A stretch of 46,007 nt of DNA from an uncultured Flavobacteriaceae bacterium (GCA_937936275.1 CALHCJ010000023.1:1-46007), one strand, 5' to 3'; shown: positions 7,874 to 18,270, numbered from the stretch's first letter. Numbers and translations are program-made. The notes: generated from the letters alone by a model not told the origin.

Positions 7874-9094
7874 ATGCTTTACTACCTGTTTGAATATTTA
7901 GAAAAACAATACCAAGTGCCTGGGGCGGGACTGTTTCAGTTCAGTACGTTTCGTGCGGCCATGGCTATTTTGTTTTCCTTAATTATAGCTACAACGTATG
8001 GTAAGCGTATTATTCTTTTTCTTCAAAAAAAGCAGGTCGGTGAGACCATTCGTGATTTAGGTCTCGAAGGGCAACAACAAAAAGCAGGTACTCCTACAAT
8101 GGGTGGTATCATTATCATTTTAGCCACTTTAATACCAGTTTTACTGTTTGCTCGCTTAGATAATATTTACATCATATTATTAATATTCACAACGGTTTGG
8201 ATGGGGGTCATCGGTTTTGCAGATGATTATATCAAAGTTTTTAAAAAAAATAAGGAAGGCCTCAAAGGTCGGTTCAAAGTTTTAGGCCAAGTAGTTCTCG
8301 GGCTTATTGTTGGAGCTGTGCTCTATTTTCATCCAGATGTTACGATGCGAGATCACAATAGTACGATTATCACAGAGCAATTTACAGTGGAAGAAGTGCG
8401 TGGATTGGAAGTAAAATCTACAATGACTACCGTTCCATTTTTTAAGAATAACGAGTTTGACTACGCGAATTTTATTAGCTGGGCGGGTGAGAATTCGAAA
8501 GAGTATGCCTGGTTGATCTTTATCCCAATTATCATACTCATCGTAACAGCAGTTTCCAATGGTGCGAATCTAACCGATGGTATAGATGGTTTGGCTGCAG
8601 GTACTTCAGCAATAATCGTATTTACGCTGGGAGTCTTTGCGCTGGTTTCCGGTAACATTATTTTCTCTGATTACTTAGATATCATGTACATCCCAAGAGC
8701 AGGCGAATTGCTCATATTCATTACGGCTTTTGTTGGAGCTCTTGTTGGGTTTTTATGGTACAATACTTTTCCCGCGCAAGTTTTTATGGGTGATACGGGG
8801 AGTTTGACCATTGGTGGTGTGATTGCTGTGATTGCGATTATAGTTCGTAAAGAATTGTTGATTCCCCTTTTATGCGGAATATTTTTTGCCGAGTCCTTAT
8901 CCGTCATGTTACAGGTAGGTTATTTCAAGTATACCAAAAAGAAGTTGGGTGAAGGAAAACGTATTTTTTTAATGTCTCCTTTACACCATCATTATCAGAA
9001 GAAAGGATATCACGAAAGCAAGATTGTAACACGATTTTGGATTGTTGGAATCATGTTAGCCGTGGTGACTATAGTGACTTTGAAAATTCGCTAG
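7874..9094 (+). CDS. mraY: Phospho-MurNAc-pentapeptide transferase MraY
   Basis: Multi-spanning membrane enzyme that transfers phospho-MurNAc-pentapeptide to undecaprenyl phosphate, giving lipid I. Family motifs include KAGTPTMGG (70-78), the catalytic ADDYIK with Asp117-Asp118, [12 protein letters not shown], the MGDTGS loop and the C-terminal [11 protein letters not shown]. At 406 aa it is about 45 residues longer than E. coli MraY. The extra length is mainly a hydrophilic stretch at about 151-212 between two membrane segments, which I recall as normal for Bacteroidota. It is followed after one base by murD. Confidence 0.97.
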   Translation: MLYYLFEYLEKQYQVPGAGLFQFSTFRAAMAILFSLIIATTYGKRIILFLQKKQVGETIRDLGLEGQQQKAGTPTMGGIIIILATLIPVLLFARLDNIYIILLIFTTVWMGVIGFADDYIKVFKKNKEGLKGRFKVLGQVVLGLIVGAVLYFHPDVTMRDHNSTIITEQFTVEEVRGLEVKSTMTTVPFFKNNEFDYANFISWAGENSKEYAWLIFIPIIILIVTAVSNGANLTDGIDGLAAGTSAIIVFTLGVFALVSGNIIFSDYLDIMYIPRAGELLIFITAFVGALVGFLWYNTFPAQVFMGDTGSLTIGGVIAVIAIIVRKELLIPLLCGIFFAESLSVMLQVGYFKYTKKKLGEGKRIFLMSPLHHHYQKKGYHESKIVTRFWIVGIMLAVVTIVTLKIR

Positions 9095-9095
9095 T

Positions 9096-10430
9096 ATGAA
9101 GCGATTGGTGGTTCTTGGTGGTGGTGAGAGTGGAGTTGGAACGGCGATTTTAGCAAAGCATAAAGGATATGAGGTATTCGTATCGGATAAAGGTGAGATT
9201 AAAAAAAAGTATAAAAAAGTTCTTGAACATTTTGAGATTGACTGGGAAGAATTAACCCATACCGAAACAAAGATTTTAAACGCTGATGTGGTCATGAAAA
9301 GTCCTGGTATTCCCGATAGGGTGCCATTGGTGGTAGAGCTTCGAAAGAATGGAGTTCCTGTGATATCTGAGATTGAATTTGCCTCAGAATATACCAATGC
9401 GACCATCATAGGAATTACTGGAAGCAATGGAAAAACAACCACCACTATGTTGACGAATCATATTCTTAAAGAAGCTGGTTTTCATGTAGGTATGGCCGGA
9501 AACATAGGTGATAGCTATGCGAAGATGGTTTGCGAAAACGATTTTGATTATTACGTGTTGGAAATCAGTAGTTTTCAATTGGATGGTATTATTGATTTTA
9601 AACCGCATATCGCTATTCTAACCAATATAACGCCAGATCATTTAGATCGATATGAGTATCAATTTGAAAACTATATCGCTTCTAAATTTTTAATAGCAAA
9701 GAATCAAACAAGTGAAGACTATCTGATTTATGACGCTGATGATGAAGTCATTGTGAATTGGTTGAAAGACCACCCTGTTCAATCTAAATTAATTCCTTTT
9801 TCACTCCACCACGAGTTGATAGAAGGAGCAAACTTAAAGAATAACCAAATTGAAATAACGACTCAAAACGAGACCATACATATGAAGACAGACGCCTTAG
9901 CACTTGAAGGAAAACACAATCTAAAGAACACTATGGCTGCATCAGCTGCGGCAAAATTAGTGGGTATTCGTAAGCAAACCATTCGTGATAGCATCATGAA
10001 TTTTCAAGGCGCACCACATCGCTTAGAAAAGATTTTGAAGATTGGTCATGTGCAATATATCAACGATTCGAAGGCGACGAATGTCAATGCTACCTATTAT
10101 GCATTAGATAGCATGAGTGCCCCAACAGTTTGGATTGTAGGTGGAGTAGATAAAGGAAACGATTACAGAGTATTGATGCCTTTAGTCCGCGAAAAAGTAA
10201 AAGCGATTATTTGCTTAGGAATGGACAATTCAAAAATCAAGGATGCTTTCGGTAATGTAGTCGATTTATTGGTAGAAACATATGCCATGGAAGAAGCGAT
10301 AAAAGTAGCTTACAAAATAGCAGATCGTGGTGATAACGTATTGTTATCTCCTGCTTGCGCCAGTTTTGATCTTTTTGATAATTATGAGGATCGTGGGAAT
10401 CAATTTAAAGAAGCAATAAAGAATTTATAG
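9096..10430 (+). CDS. murD: UDP-MurNAc-L-alanine--D-glutamate ligase MurD
   Basis: Cytoplasmic Mur ligase, 444 aa, adding D-glutamate to UDP-MurNAc-L-Ala. The N-terminal UDP-binding Rossmann-like domain begins LVVLGGGESGVGTAILAKHKG. The ATP loop is GITGSNGKTTTT (starting at residue 106), followed by EISSFQLDG, NITPDHLDRY and, in the C-terminal domain, NDSKATNVNATYYAL and LLSPACASFDLFDNYEDRG. All are standard for MurD. It starts one base after the mraY stop, and its TAG overlaps the GTG of ftsW by one base. Confidence 0.97.
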   Translation: MKRLVVLGGGESGVGTAILAKHKGYEVFVSDKGEIKKKYKKVLEHFEIDWEELTHTETKILNADVVMKSPGIPDRVPLVVELRKNGVPVISEIEFASEYTNATIIGITGSNGKTTTTMLTNHILKEAGFHVGMAGNIGDSYAKMVCENDFDYYVLEISSFQLDGIIDFKPHIAILTNITPDHLDRYEYQFENYIASKFLIAKNQTSEDYLIYDADDEVIVNWLKDHPVQSKLIPFSLHHELIEGANLKNNQIEITTQNETIHMKTDALALEGKHNLKNTMAASAAAKLVGIRKQTIRDSIMNFQGAPHRLEKILKIGHVQYINDSKATNVNATYYALDSMSAPTVWIVGGVDKGNDYRVLMPLVREKVKAIICLGMDNSKIKDAFGNVVDLLVETYAMEEAIKVAYKIADRGDNVLLSPACASFDLFDNYEDRGNQFKEAIKNL

Positions 10431-11623
10431 TGTTAGCGATATTTAAAAATATTAATGGAGATAAAGCACTGTGGGCTGTGGTAGCGCTATTAGGCTTGTT
10501 TTCTTTTTTACCAGTTTACAGCGCAAGTAGTAATCTTGTGTATGTTGTGGGTAACGGTACGCCAATTGGTCATTTGGTCAAGCACGCCGTATTTTTAGTT
10601 TTCGGATTTGGAATCATTTATGGTATTCATCGAATACCGACGCACTTCTTTAAGGGCTTATCAATGATTGCCATGCCTATCGTAATTGTATTGCTAGTGA
10701 TTACCCTTTTTCAGGGAAGTTCTGTAGATGGTACAAACGCAAGCCGATGGATTCGTTTGCCATTCGTAAAGTTTCAAACGTCAACTCTAGCAGCGGTAGT
10801 TCTGATGATTTATGTGGCGCGATATCTCACCAAAATTAAAGATGAAGCGATCACTTTTAAAGAAAGTATCATACCTCTTTGGCTGCCGGTTTTCTTGGTG
10901 ATTGGTCTGATTTTGCCAGCAAATTTCTCAACAGCAGGCATTATGTTTACGATGGTGCTAATGCTGTGTTTTATAGGGGGATACCCTTTGAAATATTTAT
11001 TGAGCATAGTCGGTTCGGGCGTATTGGCTTTGACGCTATTTATTTTAGTGGCAAAAGCTTTTCCAGACGCTTTTGCGAATCGTGTAGATACTTGGGAGAA
11101 TCGGTATGCTAACTTCATTAATGGAGAAGACACGGAAGCAGACTATCAAATAGAAAAAGCAAAAATAGCTATTGCAACAGGAGGAATAGTGGGTAAAGGA
11201 GCTGGTAAGAGTGTTCAGAAAAATTTCCTTCCGCAAAGTTCTTCAGATTTTATCTATGCTATCATTGTGGAAGAGTATGGTCTTGTGGGAGGAGTGATAT
11301 TGATGCTATTTTTTATGTTTCTATTGTTTCGCATCGTAGTGATAGCAAATGGCAGTGCAACGACTTTCGGAAAGCTCTTGGCCCTATCGGTAGGCTTACC
11401 TATTATATTTCAAGCACTAATTAATATGGCGGTTGCTGTAGAGTTGTTTCCCGTAACAGGTCAGAATTTACCTTTGATCAGTAGCGGTGGTACTTCAGCT
11501 TGGATGACTTGTTTAGCAATAGGTATTGTTTTAAGTGTAAGTAATAAAAATCATAAAAAAAGTAAATCCTCCCCCAATATAGATGAAACAAATCCTTTAG
11601 AAATATTGAGTGGGCAATTATAG
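10430..11623 (+). CDS. ftsW: Septal peptidoglycan glycosyltransferase FtsW (SEDS family)
   Basis: Polytopic SEDS-family membrane protein, 397 aa, polymerising lipid II at the septum together with FtsI. Visible features are about ten hydrophobic segments, the [13 protein letters not shown] loop with the conserved arginine, the large extracellular loop with [26 protein letters not shown], and the C-terminal [11 protein letters not shown] signature. The start is GTG overlapping the murD stop, chosen because it places the first membrane helix correctly ([20 protein letters not shown]). The hydrophilic C-terminus (about 25 residues) is cytoplasmic. It overlaps murG by 14 bases. Confidence 0.95.
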   Translation: MLAIFKNINGDKALWAVVALLGLFSFLPVYSASSNLVYVVGNGTPIGHLVKHAVFLVFGFGIIYGIHRIPTHFFKGLSMIAMPIVIVLLVITLFQGSSVDGTNASRWIRLPFVKFQTSTLAAVVLMIYVARYLTKIKDEAITFKESIIPLWLPVFLVIGLILPANFSTAGIMFTMVLMLCFIGGYPLKYLLSIVGSGVLALTLFILVAKAFPDAFANRVDTWENRYANFINGEDTEADYQIEKAKIAIATGGIVGKGAGKSVQKNFLPQSSSDFIYAIIVEEYGLVGGVILMLFFMFLLFRIVVIANGSATTFGKLLALSVGLPIIFQALINMAVAVELFPVTGQNLPLISSGGTSAWMTCLAIGIVLSVSNKNHKKSKSSPNIDETNPLEILSGQL

Positions 11624-12710
11624 ATTTATACTTTCTGGCGGCGGTACTGGCGGACATATTTATCCCGCAATAGCGATAGCCAATGAATTAAAGAAGAGGC
11701 ATCCAGAAGCTAAGTTTTTGTTTGTTGGAGCCGAGGGTCGAATGGAAATGGAAAAAGTACCCATGTCTGGGTACAAAATAATAGGGTTGCAAATTGCGGG
11801 TTTTCAACGAAAGTTGACCATTAAAAATTTGTCCTTCCCTTTTAAGGTTATAAAAAGTTTGAGAAAAGCAGGAAAAATAGTGTCTGAGTTTAAACCCGAT
11901 GTAGTCATCGGTACTGGTGGTTTTGCTAGCGGACCTGTTTTGCGGGTTGCTTCAGGTAGAGGAATACCATCAGTTTTACAAGAACAGAATTCATATGCAG
12001 GCGTAACGAACAAGTTATTAAAGAATAAGGTCGCGAAAATATGTGTGGCGTATGATGGTATGGATGCCTTTTTTCCTTCAGAGAAGATCATAAAGACGGG
12101 GAATCCTGTTCGCGGTAATCTGGCAGAAATTAGTTGCACTAAGAATGAGTCATTAGGTTTCTATCGCCTGAATCTAAGAACACCAACGGTGGTTGTCTTG
12201 GGTGGTAGCTTGGGGTCTCGAAGAATAAATCAACTGATAGAATCGAAGCTAGGCTTTTTTGCAAAGCAAGGTATTCAGGTGATTTGGCAATGTGGGAAGT
12301 TGTATTACGAAGAGTATAAAAAATATCATTCAGATACGGTGAAAGTAGAAGATTTCATGAATCGAATGGATTTTGCTTACACCGCTGCCGATATTATTAT
12401 TTCAAGAGCAGGTGCAGGTTCGGTATCTGAATTGAGTATCGTTGGCAAACCAACGATCTTTATTCCCTCTCCGAATGTAGCCGAGGATCACCAGACTAAA
12501 AATGCGCAAGCTTTGGTTGATAAAGATGCGGCAATTTTAATAAAAGAGTCTGATTTAGATACTGATTTTGAAAGGATTTTTGAAGACTTATTTCTTTCTG
12601 AAAAGAAACAGGAAGAGTTAAGTACAAATTTTAAAAAAATGGCTTTACCAAAGGCAACAGAACACATAGTTGATGAAATTGAAAAGTTATTGAATCTAGC
12701 GAAGAGTTAG
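11610..12710 (+). CDS. murG: UDP-GlcNAc--lipid I GlcNAc transferase MurG
   Basis: Peripheral membrane GT28 glycosyltransferase, 366 aa, converting lipid I to lipid II. The N-terminal glycine loop [12 protein letters not shown] (residues 9-20), the second loop [36 protein letters not shown] and the sugar-nucleotide site [17 protein letters not shown] are all present. The start is GTG, 14 bases inside ftsW; an ATG start further in would remove the glycine loop. After this gene the tight packing of the cluster is broken by 71 bases containing a hairpin. Confidence 0.96.
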   Translation: MGNYRFILSGGGTGGHIYPAIAIANELKKRHPEAKFLFVGAEGRMEMEKVPMSGYKIIGLQIAGFQRKLTIKNLSFPFKVIKSLRKAGKIVSEFKPDVVIGTGGFASGPVLRVASGRGIPSVLQEQNSYAGVTNKLLKNKVAKICVAYDGMDAFFPSEKIIKTGNPVRGNLAEISCTKNESLGFYRLNLRTPTVVVLGGSLGSRRINQLIESKLGFFAKQGIQVIWQCGKLYYEEYKKYHSDTVKVEDFMNRMDFAYTAADIIISRAGAGSVSELSIVGKPTIFIPSPNVAEDHQTKNAQALVDKDAAILIKESDLDTDFERIFEDLFLSEKKQEELSTNFKKMALPKATEHIVDEIEKLLNLAKS

Positions 12711-12715
12711 TAGCT

Positions 12716-12737
12716 CCTTCCTTTCCCCAAGGGAAGG
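12716..12737. repeat. Short hairpin between murG and murC
   Basis: CCTTCC at 12716-12721 and GGAAGG at 12732-12737 are inverted, and an alternative inner fold pairs CTTTCCC with GGGAAGG. It lies in the only sizeable gap of the dcw cluster (12711-12781). There is no T-run, so it is unlikely to terminate. Its wording resembles short CTTCC/GGAAGG interspersed elements I recall from flavobacterial intergenic regions. A role in mRNA processing is possible but unproven. Confidence 0.35.
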
Positions 12738-12781
12738 TGGCAACTGACTTAAACTAAAGGAAACAGTATTAAAATAAAATA

Positions 12782-14134
12782 ATGAATCTTAAAAATATAC
12801 GTAGCGTCTACTTTATCGGTATCGGAGGTATCGGTATGTCTGCATTAGCGCGTTATTTTAAATTCATAAAGAAAGAGGTTGCTGGCTATGACAAGACGGA
12901 AACACCTTTAACCAATGCATTGTCAGAATTAGGTATTGACATACACTACGCTGAGAGTATTGATAGCATTACGGCTCCTTATTTGAATGTAAAAAATACA
13001 CTAGTAGTATATACACCAGCAGTGCCAACGCAACATGCCGAGTATCAGTACTTCTTAAGAAACGGGTTTACTATAAAAAAACGATCCGAAGTGTTGGGTC
13101 TGATTACCAAAAACACCTTCTGTTTTGCAGTTGCTGGAACTCATGGTAAAACCACAACTTCTAGTATTTTGGCCCATATATTAAAAGAGTCTGGTACACC
13201 GCTAACCGCTTTTTTAGGTGGAATTTCTGAAGACTTCAATAGTAATTTTTTATTAGAAGGAACAGAATATTCAGTGGTCGAGGCTGACGAGTTTGATCGC
13301 TCTTTCTTGCGATTATCACCTGATGTTGCTTGCGTCACTTCAATGGATGCAGACCACTTAGATATTTATGGTGATGGTGAATCGCTTCATGATTCTTTTC
13401 ATGAATTTGCCAGCCGATTGAAAGCGGGTGGAAAGTTGTTTGTCCGCAACGGATTGCCAATGGAGGGAATAACCTATGGTATTGAGGACGATTCGGATTT
13501 TTGTATTCGAAACTTAAAAATAGAACGTGGCACCTACATATTCGATTTGGAAACTCCGAAGGAGACAATCAAAGGAGTTAAATTCAACAAACCTGGCAGG
13601 CATAATTTGCTCAACGGGTTAGTAGCTTTTGCAATGGCGGTAGAATCACAATCCCCTGTGAGCCGCCTAGCCAAAGCACTAGAAACTTTTAAAGGGGTTC
13701 AACGCAGATTTTCTTATAAAATTAAGCAAGACGATTTGATTTTTATCGATGATTACGCACATCATCCAACAGAAATTAATGCCGTTTATGATGCAATTTC
13801 TGAGATGCATCCCAATAAAAAAGTACTCGCTGTTTTTCAACCTCACTTGTTCTCAAGAACAAAGGATTTTGCTGAAGACTTTGCTCAGAGTTTGGCAAAA
13901 TTTGATGCGATTTTCTTGTTAGATATCTATCCAGCAAGAGAAAAACCGGTGAAAGGGATTACTTCTGACTGGCTGCTTGAAAAAATTGAAAATCCTAATA
14001 AAAAATTAGTTCAAAAAACAAATTTAATTACCGAAATAAAGCAACAAAATCTAGAAGTTCTAGTGACTATGGGAGCCGGGGATATAGGCTTAGAAGTTTC
14101 TAAAATTCAAAAAGAATTGGCACATGCAAATTAA
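12782..14134 (+). CDS. murC: UDP-N-acetylmuramate--L-alanine ligase MurC
   Basis: First Mur ligase of the pathway, 450 aa, adding L-alanine to UDP-MurNAc. The N-terminal nucleotide fold begins YFIGIGGIGMSALARYF. The ATP loop is AGTHGKTTTSS (Gly119, Lys123), followed by VEADEFDRSFL, TSMDADHLDIYG, the FNKPGRHNLLNGL block and DDYAHHPTEI, all MurC-specific. There is an ATG start with an A/T-rich leader and no visible Shine-Dalgarno. The 71-base gap upstream contains a hairpin but no TAnnTTTG box, so read-through from the cluster promoter is likely. The 3' end overlaps ftsQ by 11 bases. Confidence 0.97.
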   Translation: MNLKNIRSVYFIGIGGIGMSALARYFKFIKKEVAGYDKTETPLTNALSELGIDIHYAESIDSITAPYLNVKNTLVVYTPAVPTQHAEYQYFLRNGFTIKKRSEVLGLITKNTFCFAVAGTHGKTTTSSILAHILKESGTPLTAFLGGISEDFNSNFLLEGTEYSVVEADEFDRSFLRLSPDVACVTSMDADHLDIYGDGESLHDSFHEFASRLKAGGKLFVRNGLPMEGITYGIEDDSDFCIRNLKIERGTYIFDLETPKETIKGVKFNKPGRHNLLNGLVAFAMAVESQSPVSRLAKALETFKGVQRRFSYKIKQDDLIFIDDYAHHPTEINAVYDAISEMHPNKKVLAVFQPHLFSRTKDFAEDFAQSLAKFDAIFLLDIYPAREKPVKGITSDWLLEKIENPNKKLVQKTNLITEIKQQNLEVLVTMGAGDIGLEVSKIQKELAHAN

Positions 14135-14843
14135 TTGGAATTATATCAAGATAATCGCGCTGTCACTAGTGGTGACAGGGCTTTACGCTTTCTCTAATAA
14201 AAGGAGTGAGTCTAAAAAAGTAACAGAAATTAAAGTGGAATTCGTTGGAGATCAGAACCTTTACATCACCGAGGCCATGGTTAATAAATTGTTAATACAA
14301 AATTACGGAAGCCTCACAAATGTGCCGAAAGAAAAATTAGTTTTGAATAAGATCGAAAAGGTCATTGAAGCCAATAAAATGGTAAAAAAGGCGCAAGTTT
14401 ATCTTTCTATTGATGGAGAACTTGAGGCTCGAGTTGTGCAGCGTAAGCCAATCGGAAGAATAGAAGGAAAGCATAAATTTTATTTAGACGATGAAGGTAA
14501 ACGCATGCCTTTTTCAATGAATCATTCAGCCAGAGTTCCAATTATTACTGGTAAAGTAACCGGTGAAAGTCTCGAAGATGTGTATGAAATATTAAAGTAT
14601 ATCAATGCAGATCAATTTCTTCGAAAAAATATAATAGGAATTCATATTGCAGACGATAACAAGTACCAATTAAAGTTTCGTATGGAGCAGTTTGTGGTGC
14701 ACTTGGGTGGGGTAGATAGCTTAGAGGAAAAGTTCAACAATTTTAAAGCTTTTTACACCAAGGCAAACAAAGACAAGACTTTAAATAATTATGATATAGT
14801 AAGCTTAGAGTTCAACAATCAAGTAGTGTGCACCAAAATTTAA
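14124..14843 (+). CDS. ftsQ: Cell division protein FtsQ
   Basis: A 239 aa bitopic membrane protein with a very short cytoplasmic N-terminus, one membrane segment (about residues 7-23, IKIIALSLVVTGLYAFS) and a periplasmic part. The first periplasmic block is a POTRA-like domain (about 35-105, ending with the typical VVQRKPIGRIEG), followed by the beta domain with FYLDDEGKRMPFS. FtsQ binds FtsL/FtsB and helps bring FtsW-FtsI to the septum. Sequence conservation is weak across phyla; assignment rests on topology, the R-x-P-I motif and the murC-ftsQ-ftsA order. Confidence 0.92.
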   Translation: MQINWNYIKIIALSLVVTGLYAFSNKRSESKKVTEIKVEFVGDQNLYITEAMVNKLLIQNYGSLTNVPKEKLVLNKIEKVIEANKMVKKAQVYLSIDGELEARVVQRKPIGRIEGKHKFYLDDEGKRMPFSMNHSARVPIITGKVTGESLEDVYEILKYINADQFLRKNIIGIHIADDNKYQLKFRMEQFVVHLGGVDSLEEKFNNFKAFYTKANKDKTLNNYDIVSLEFNNQVVCTKI

Positions 14844-14848
14844 TTTAT

Positions 14849-16189
14849 ATGGAACAGGGTAAATATTCAGTAGGTCTAGACATCGGAACCACAAAAATCG
14901 TAGCCATTATTGGTAAGGAAAATGAATACGGTAAAATTGAGGTTTTGGGTATCGGTAAATCAAAAAGTTTAGGAGTTCATAGAGGTGTTGTGAATAACAT
15001 TACACAAACTATAAAGTCAATTCAACAAGCCGTAGAACAGGCAGAAGCCAATTCAGGGTTGAAAATTGGTTCAGTAGTGGTTGGTATTGCCGGGCAGCAT
15101 ATTCGCAGTTTACACCATAGTGATTATATCACTCGCGTTGATTCTGAAGAAGTGATTAATGAAGACGATCTAGATAAGTTGTGCAATCAAGTATATAAGT
15201 TGGTGATGTTACCTGGTGAAGAGATTATTCATGTTCTGCCACAAGAATATAAGGTAGATGGTCAAGCTGAAATCAAGGAGCCTATCGGAATGTATGGCGG
15301 ACGCTTGGAAGCTAATTTTCATGTTGTCGTCGGTCAAGTATCTTCTATTAAAAACGTAGGTAGATGTATTAAAAGCGCCGGACTTGATTTAGGAAATATA
15401 ACCTTAGAGCCTTTAGCTTCTTCCGATGCAGTATTAAGTCAAGAAGAGAAAGAAGCAGGGGTAGCACTGATTGATATAGGAGGAGGTACAACTGATCTTG
15501 CAATCTTTAAAGATGGTATTATTCGCCATACTGCGGTGATTCCTTTTGGAGGTGGTGTCATTACAGAAGATATTAAAGAGGGTTGTTCTATCATAGAAAA
15601 GCAAGCCGAATTGTTAAAAATGAAATTTGGTTCTGCTTGGCCAGGAGAAAATAAAGACAATGAGATTGTCTCTATTCCAGGTTTGAGAGGTCGTGAGCCC
15701 AAGGAGATTACATTGAAGAATCTTTCAAAAATTATCCATGCCAGAGTTGTGGAAATTATTGAACAAGTATATGTTGAGATTAAAAATTACGGCCATGAGG
15801 AGCAAAAAAAGAAGTTGATTGCAGGTATAGTGTTGACCGGTGGCGGTAGTCAATTGAAACATTTGAAACAGTTGGTAGAATACATAACAGGTATGGATAC
15901 ACGCATCGGTTATCCAAATGAGCATCTGGCAGGCGATTCTGACGAGGCAGTTGCGAGTCCTTTATATGCAACAGCTGTCGGATTGCTTATGAATGCGGTT
16001 AATAATGGCTCAAAGGGTAATGATGACGTTGAACAGGAATTGGAGGCCTATGAACAAGGATTAGAATCGGAAACAATTCTTGCCGGACATGAAGAAGTTA
16101 AGACTGCTCCGACAGTAAAAAGAGAACGAAAATCTGTTTTCGATAAGTGGTCTGAAAAATTGAAAGAGTTTTTAGATAACGCAGAGTAA
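14849..16189 (+). CDS. ftsA: Cell division protein FtsA
   Basis: Actin-like ATPase, 446 aa, that anchors FtsZ to the membrane. Motifs: phosphate-1 VGLDIGTTKIVAIIG at the N-terminus, the 1C subdomain, phosphate-2 LIDIGGGTTDLAIF, and adenosine motif LTGGGSQL. The last residues (KSVFDKWSEKLKEFLDN) form an amphipathic helix suited to membrane binding, preceded by an acidic linker. I chose the ATG at 14849, 5 bases after the ftsQ stop. The frame stays open to a GTG at 14828, but that adds seven non-conserved residues and overlaps ftsQ. Confidence 0.96.
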   Translation: MEQGKYSVGLDIGTTKIVAIIGKENEYGKIEVLGIGKSKSLGVHRGVVNNITQTIKSIQQAVEQAEANSGLKIGSVVVGIAGQHIRSLHHSDYITRVDSEEVINEDDLDKLCNQVYKLVMLPGEEIIHVLPQEYKVDGQAEIKEPIGMYGGRLEANFHVVVGQVSSIKNVGRCIKSAGLDLGNITLEPLASSDAVLSQEEKEAGVALIDIGGGTTDLAIFKDGIIRHTAVIPFGGGVITEDIKEGCSIIEKQAELLKMKFGSAWPGENKDNEIVSIPGLRGREPKEITLKNLSKIIHARVVEIIEQVYVEIKNYGHEEQKKKLIAGIVLTGGGSQLKHLKQLVEYITGMDTRIGYPNEHLAGDSDEAVASPLYATAVGLLMNAVNNGSKGNDDVEQELEAYEQGLESETILAGHEEVKTAPTVKRERKSVFDKWSEKLKEFLDNAE

Positions 16190-16237
16190 TTAGAAGTACA
16201 ACAGTTGATTATAAATAAACCAGTAATATAATATAGT

Positions 16238-18163
16238 ATGAGCAACAATGCAGAATTTGAAGGTATATCCTTCGATCTTCCAAAGAATCAAAGTAATGTC
16301 ATCAAAGTCATCGGTGTAGGTGGTGGAGGTAGCAATGCTATTAATCACATGTTTCAAGCAGGAATCAACGGAGTTGATTTTGTAATTTTAAATACAGATT
16401 CTCAAGCCTTGACGAACAGTTCTGTTCCAAATAAGATTCAATTGGGAGTTTCTCTGACCGAAGGATTAGGTGCTGGTGCAAATCCCGAAGTAGGTGAACA
16501 AGCTGCTATAGAAAGTACAGAAGACATAAAAGGAATGTTGGATGTTACTACAAAAATGGTATTCATAACAGCCGGAATGGGTGGAGGAACAGGTACTGGT
16601 GCTGCTCCTGTTATTGCAAAAATGGCTAAGGAAATGGATATTTTAACTGTCGGTATTGTTACAATGCCATTTCAGTTTGAAGGAAAAATGCGTTGCCAAC
16701 AAGCTCAATTGGGAATAGAACGCCTTCGAAATAATGTTGATTCACTTATTGTTATCAATAACAATAAACTACGTGAAGTTTATGGAAACCTTGGTTTTAA
16801 AGCGGGTTTTTCTAAAGCGGATGAAGTTTTAGCTACGGCTGCACGAGGAATTGCAGAGGTAATAACACATCATTACACACAAAATATTGATTTAAGGGAT
16901 GCAAAAACTGTTCTTTCCAATAGTGGTACCGCCATTATGGGTTCTGCAATAGCTACGGGTTCTTCGAGAGCAAACGAGGCTATTATGAAAGCATTAGATT
17001 CTCCACTATTAAATGATAATAAGATTCAAGGGGCTAAAAACGTATTGTTGCTAATCGTTTCTGGTTCACAAGAAATAACTATTGATGAAATTGGAGAAAT
17101 CAATGACCATATACAATCAGAAGCAGGTCATGGTGCAAATATTATCATGGGTGTAGGAGAAGATGAGGAACTGGGCGAGTCTATTGCCGTAACGGTAATT
17201 GCTACAGGCTTTGATGTAGATCAACAAGATGATATTGTAAACAGTGAGGCAAAAAAAATAATTCATACGCTAGAAGAAGGTCAAAAAGCTGTTCATGATT
17301 TAACTCCAAAGGCCCCTAAAAATATTGTTCATCAATTAATTGATGAGAATGATAAAACGGATGAGCCTGTCTTAAAAAATATGGCTATAGATAAGTTTGA
17401 AGAATTAGATTTAATTCCTACCACCAATTATATCAAAAACTTTAATGTTTTCTATGAAGAGGTGATCGCAGAGAATGTCTCTGAAGACGATTTTATCATT
17501 ATAGAAACCACTGACACTTTGAGTAATTTGGAGGTTATTGATCCTGAAGTGGTTGCTGGTAATGAAATTGAAGAAGATCAAATGGAGATGAGTTTTGAAC
17601 TTCCCTTAGTAACAGAAAATGAAGAGCAAGAAGAAAATGTGGTGATGTTTACCTTGGATGAAGATGTTGCTGAAATGGACGTAAATGAGCACATAGAAGT
17701 GATTCCTGTATTAGAATATAATAAGGATGGTGAGACACGCTATAGCTTAGATGATTATATGGAATTAGAAAACCAATTGACGGGAGCTAAATCAAAAGCG
17801 GAAGAATTTGAGCCTAAGATTGTCGAAGACGAATTGGTATTTGAGCGCAAAACAATCGCCGCGGTTGAAACAGCCGAGCCGAAAAAAGAAATTGATCCAG
17901 TAGAAAGTCCGTTAGAAGAATTGTTGAAAGAACGAGCAGACGAGCGTAGAAGAAAATTGAAAGATTTCAATTATAAGTTTCAAAATAGCCTGAGTAATAT
18001 TGACGAAATTGAAAAAGAACCTGCTTATAAAAGACAGGGAGTTAATTTGAATGATGCTCCGGAAAAAAAAAATAATATTTCGCGAACTACTTTAGGCGAG
18101 GACAGCAATGATGAAATTCAGTTGCGGTCTAATAACTCTTTTCTACATGACAATGTAGACTAA
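16238..18163 (+). CDS. ftsZ: Cell division GTPase FtsZ with long C-terminal linker
   Basis: Tubulin-like GTPase forming the Z-ring. The nucleotide site is conserved: VIGVGGGGSNAINHM near the N-terminus, the tubulin signature GGGTGTG at residues 115-121, and NNNKLREVYG. The polymerising core ends near residue 320, after ADHGANIIMG-type and VTVIATGF blocks. The protein is 641 aa against about 380 in E. coli; the difference is an acidic linker (about 330-560), an arginine/lysine-rich coil (LEELLKERADERRRKLKDF) and a C-terminal peptide ending SNNSFLHDNVD, presumably the FtsA-binding tail. It is the last gene of the cluster and a strong terminator follows 40 bases later. Confidence 0.97.
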   Translation: MSNNAEFEGISFDLPKNQSNVIKVIGVGGGGSNAINHMFQAGINGVDFVILNTDSQALTNSSVPNKIQLGVSLTEGLGAGANPEVGEQAAIESTEDIKGMLDVTTKMVFITAGMGGGTGTGAAPVIAKMAKEMDILTVGIVTMPFQFEGKMRCQQAQLGIERLRNNVDSLIVINNNKLREVYGNLGFKAGFSKADEVLATAARGIAEVITHHYTQNIDLRDAKTVLSNSGTAIMGSAIATGSSRANEAIMKALDSPLLNDNKIQGAKNVLLLIVSGSQEITIDEIGEINDHIQSEAGHGANIIMGVGEDEELGESIAVTVIATGFDVDQQDDIVNSEAKKIIHTLEEGQKAVHDLTPKAPKNIVHQLIDENDKTDEPVLKNMAIDKFEELDLIPTTNYIKNFNVFYEEVIAENVSEDDFIIIETTDTLSNLEVIDPEVVAGNEIEEDQMEMSFELPLVTENEEQEENVVMFTLDEDVAEMDVNEHIEVIPVLEYNKDGETRYSLDDYMELENQLTGAKSKAEEFEPKIVEDELVFERKTIAAVETAEPKKEIDPVESPLEELLKERADERRRKLKDFNYKFQNSLSNIDEIEKEPAYKRQGVNLNDAPEKKNNISRTTLGEDSNDEIQLRSNNSFLHDNVD

Positions 18164-18203
18164 CTCAATAATTGCTAAATGAACTCATGAGGGTTCATCA
18201 CTT

Positions 18204-18240
18204 AAACCCGAAAATAAACTTTATTTTCGGGTTTATTTTT
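18204..18240 (+). terminator. Rho-independent terminator of the dcw cluster
   Basis: Perfect 14-bp stem: AAACCCGAAAATAA (18204-18217) and its complement at 18221-18234, a 3-base loop, then ATTTTT. It starts 40 bases after the ftsZ stop and is the only strong terminator seen between mraZ and yqeY. Confidence 0.92.
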
Positions 18241-18248
18241 TATCTTCG
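18241..18248 (+). promoter_or_regulatory. Putative -7 promoter box (TATCTTCG) for yqeY
   Basis: One mismatch to TAnnTTTG (C for T), directly after the terminator T-run and 22 bases before the yqeY ATG. Confidence 0.4.
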
Positions 18249-18270
18249 CAGTCCTAAAATTGATAAGATT

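Noticed and set aside
12711-12781. Terminator or new promoter between murG and murC
   Set aside because: The hairpin has no T-run and there is no TAnnTTTG box, so the cluster is probably one transcript here.
18172-18270. Upstream extension of yqeY
   Set aside because: The stretch contains the ftsZ terminator hairpin and a -7-like box; the family begins at the ATG at 18271.
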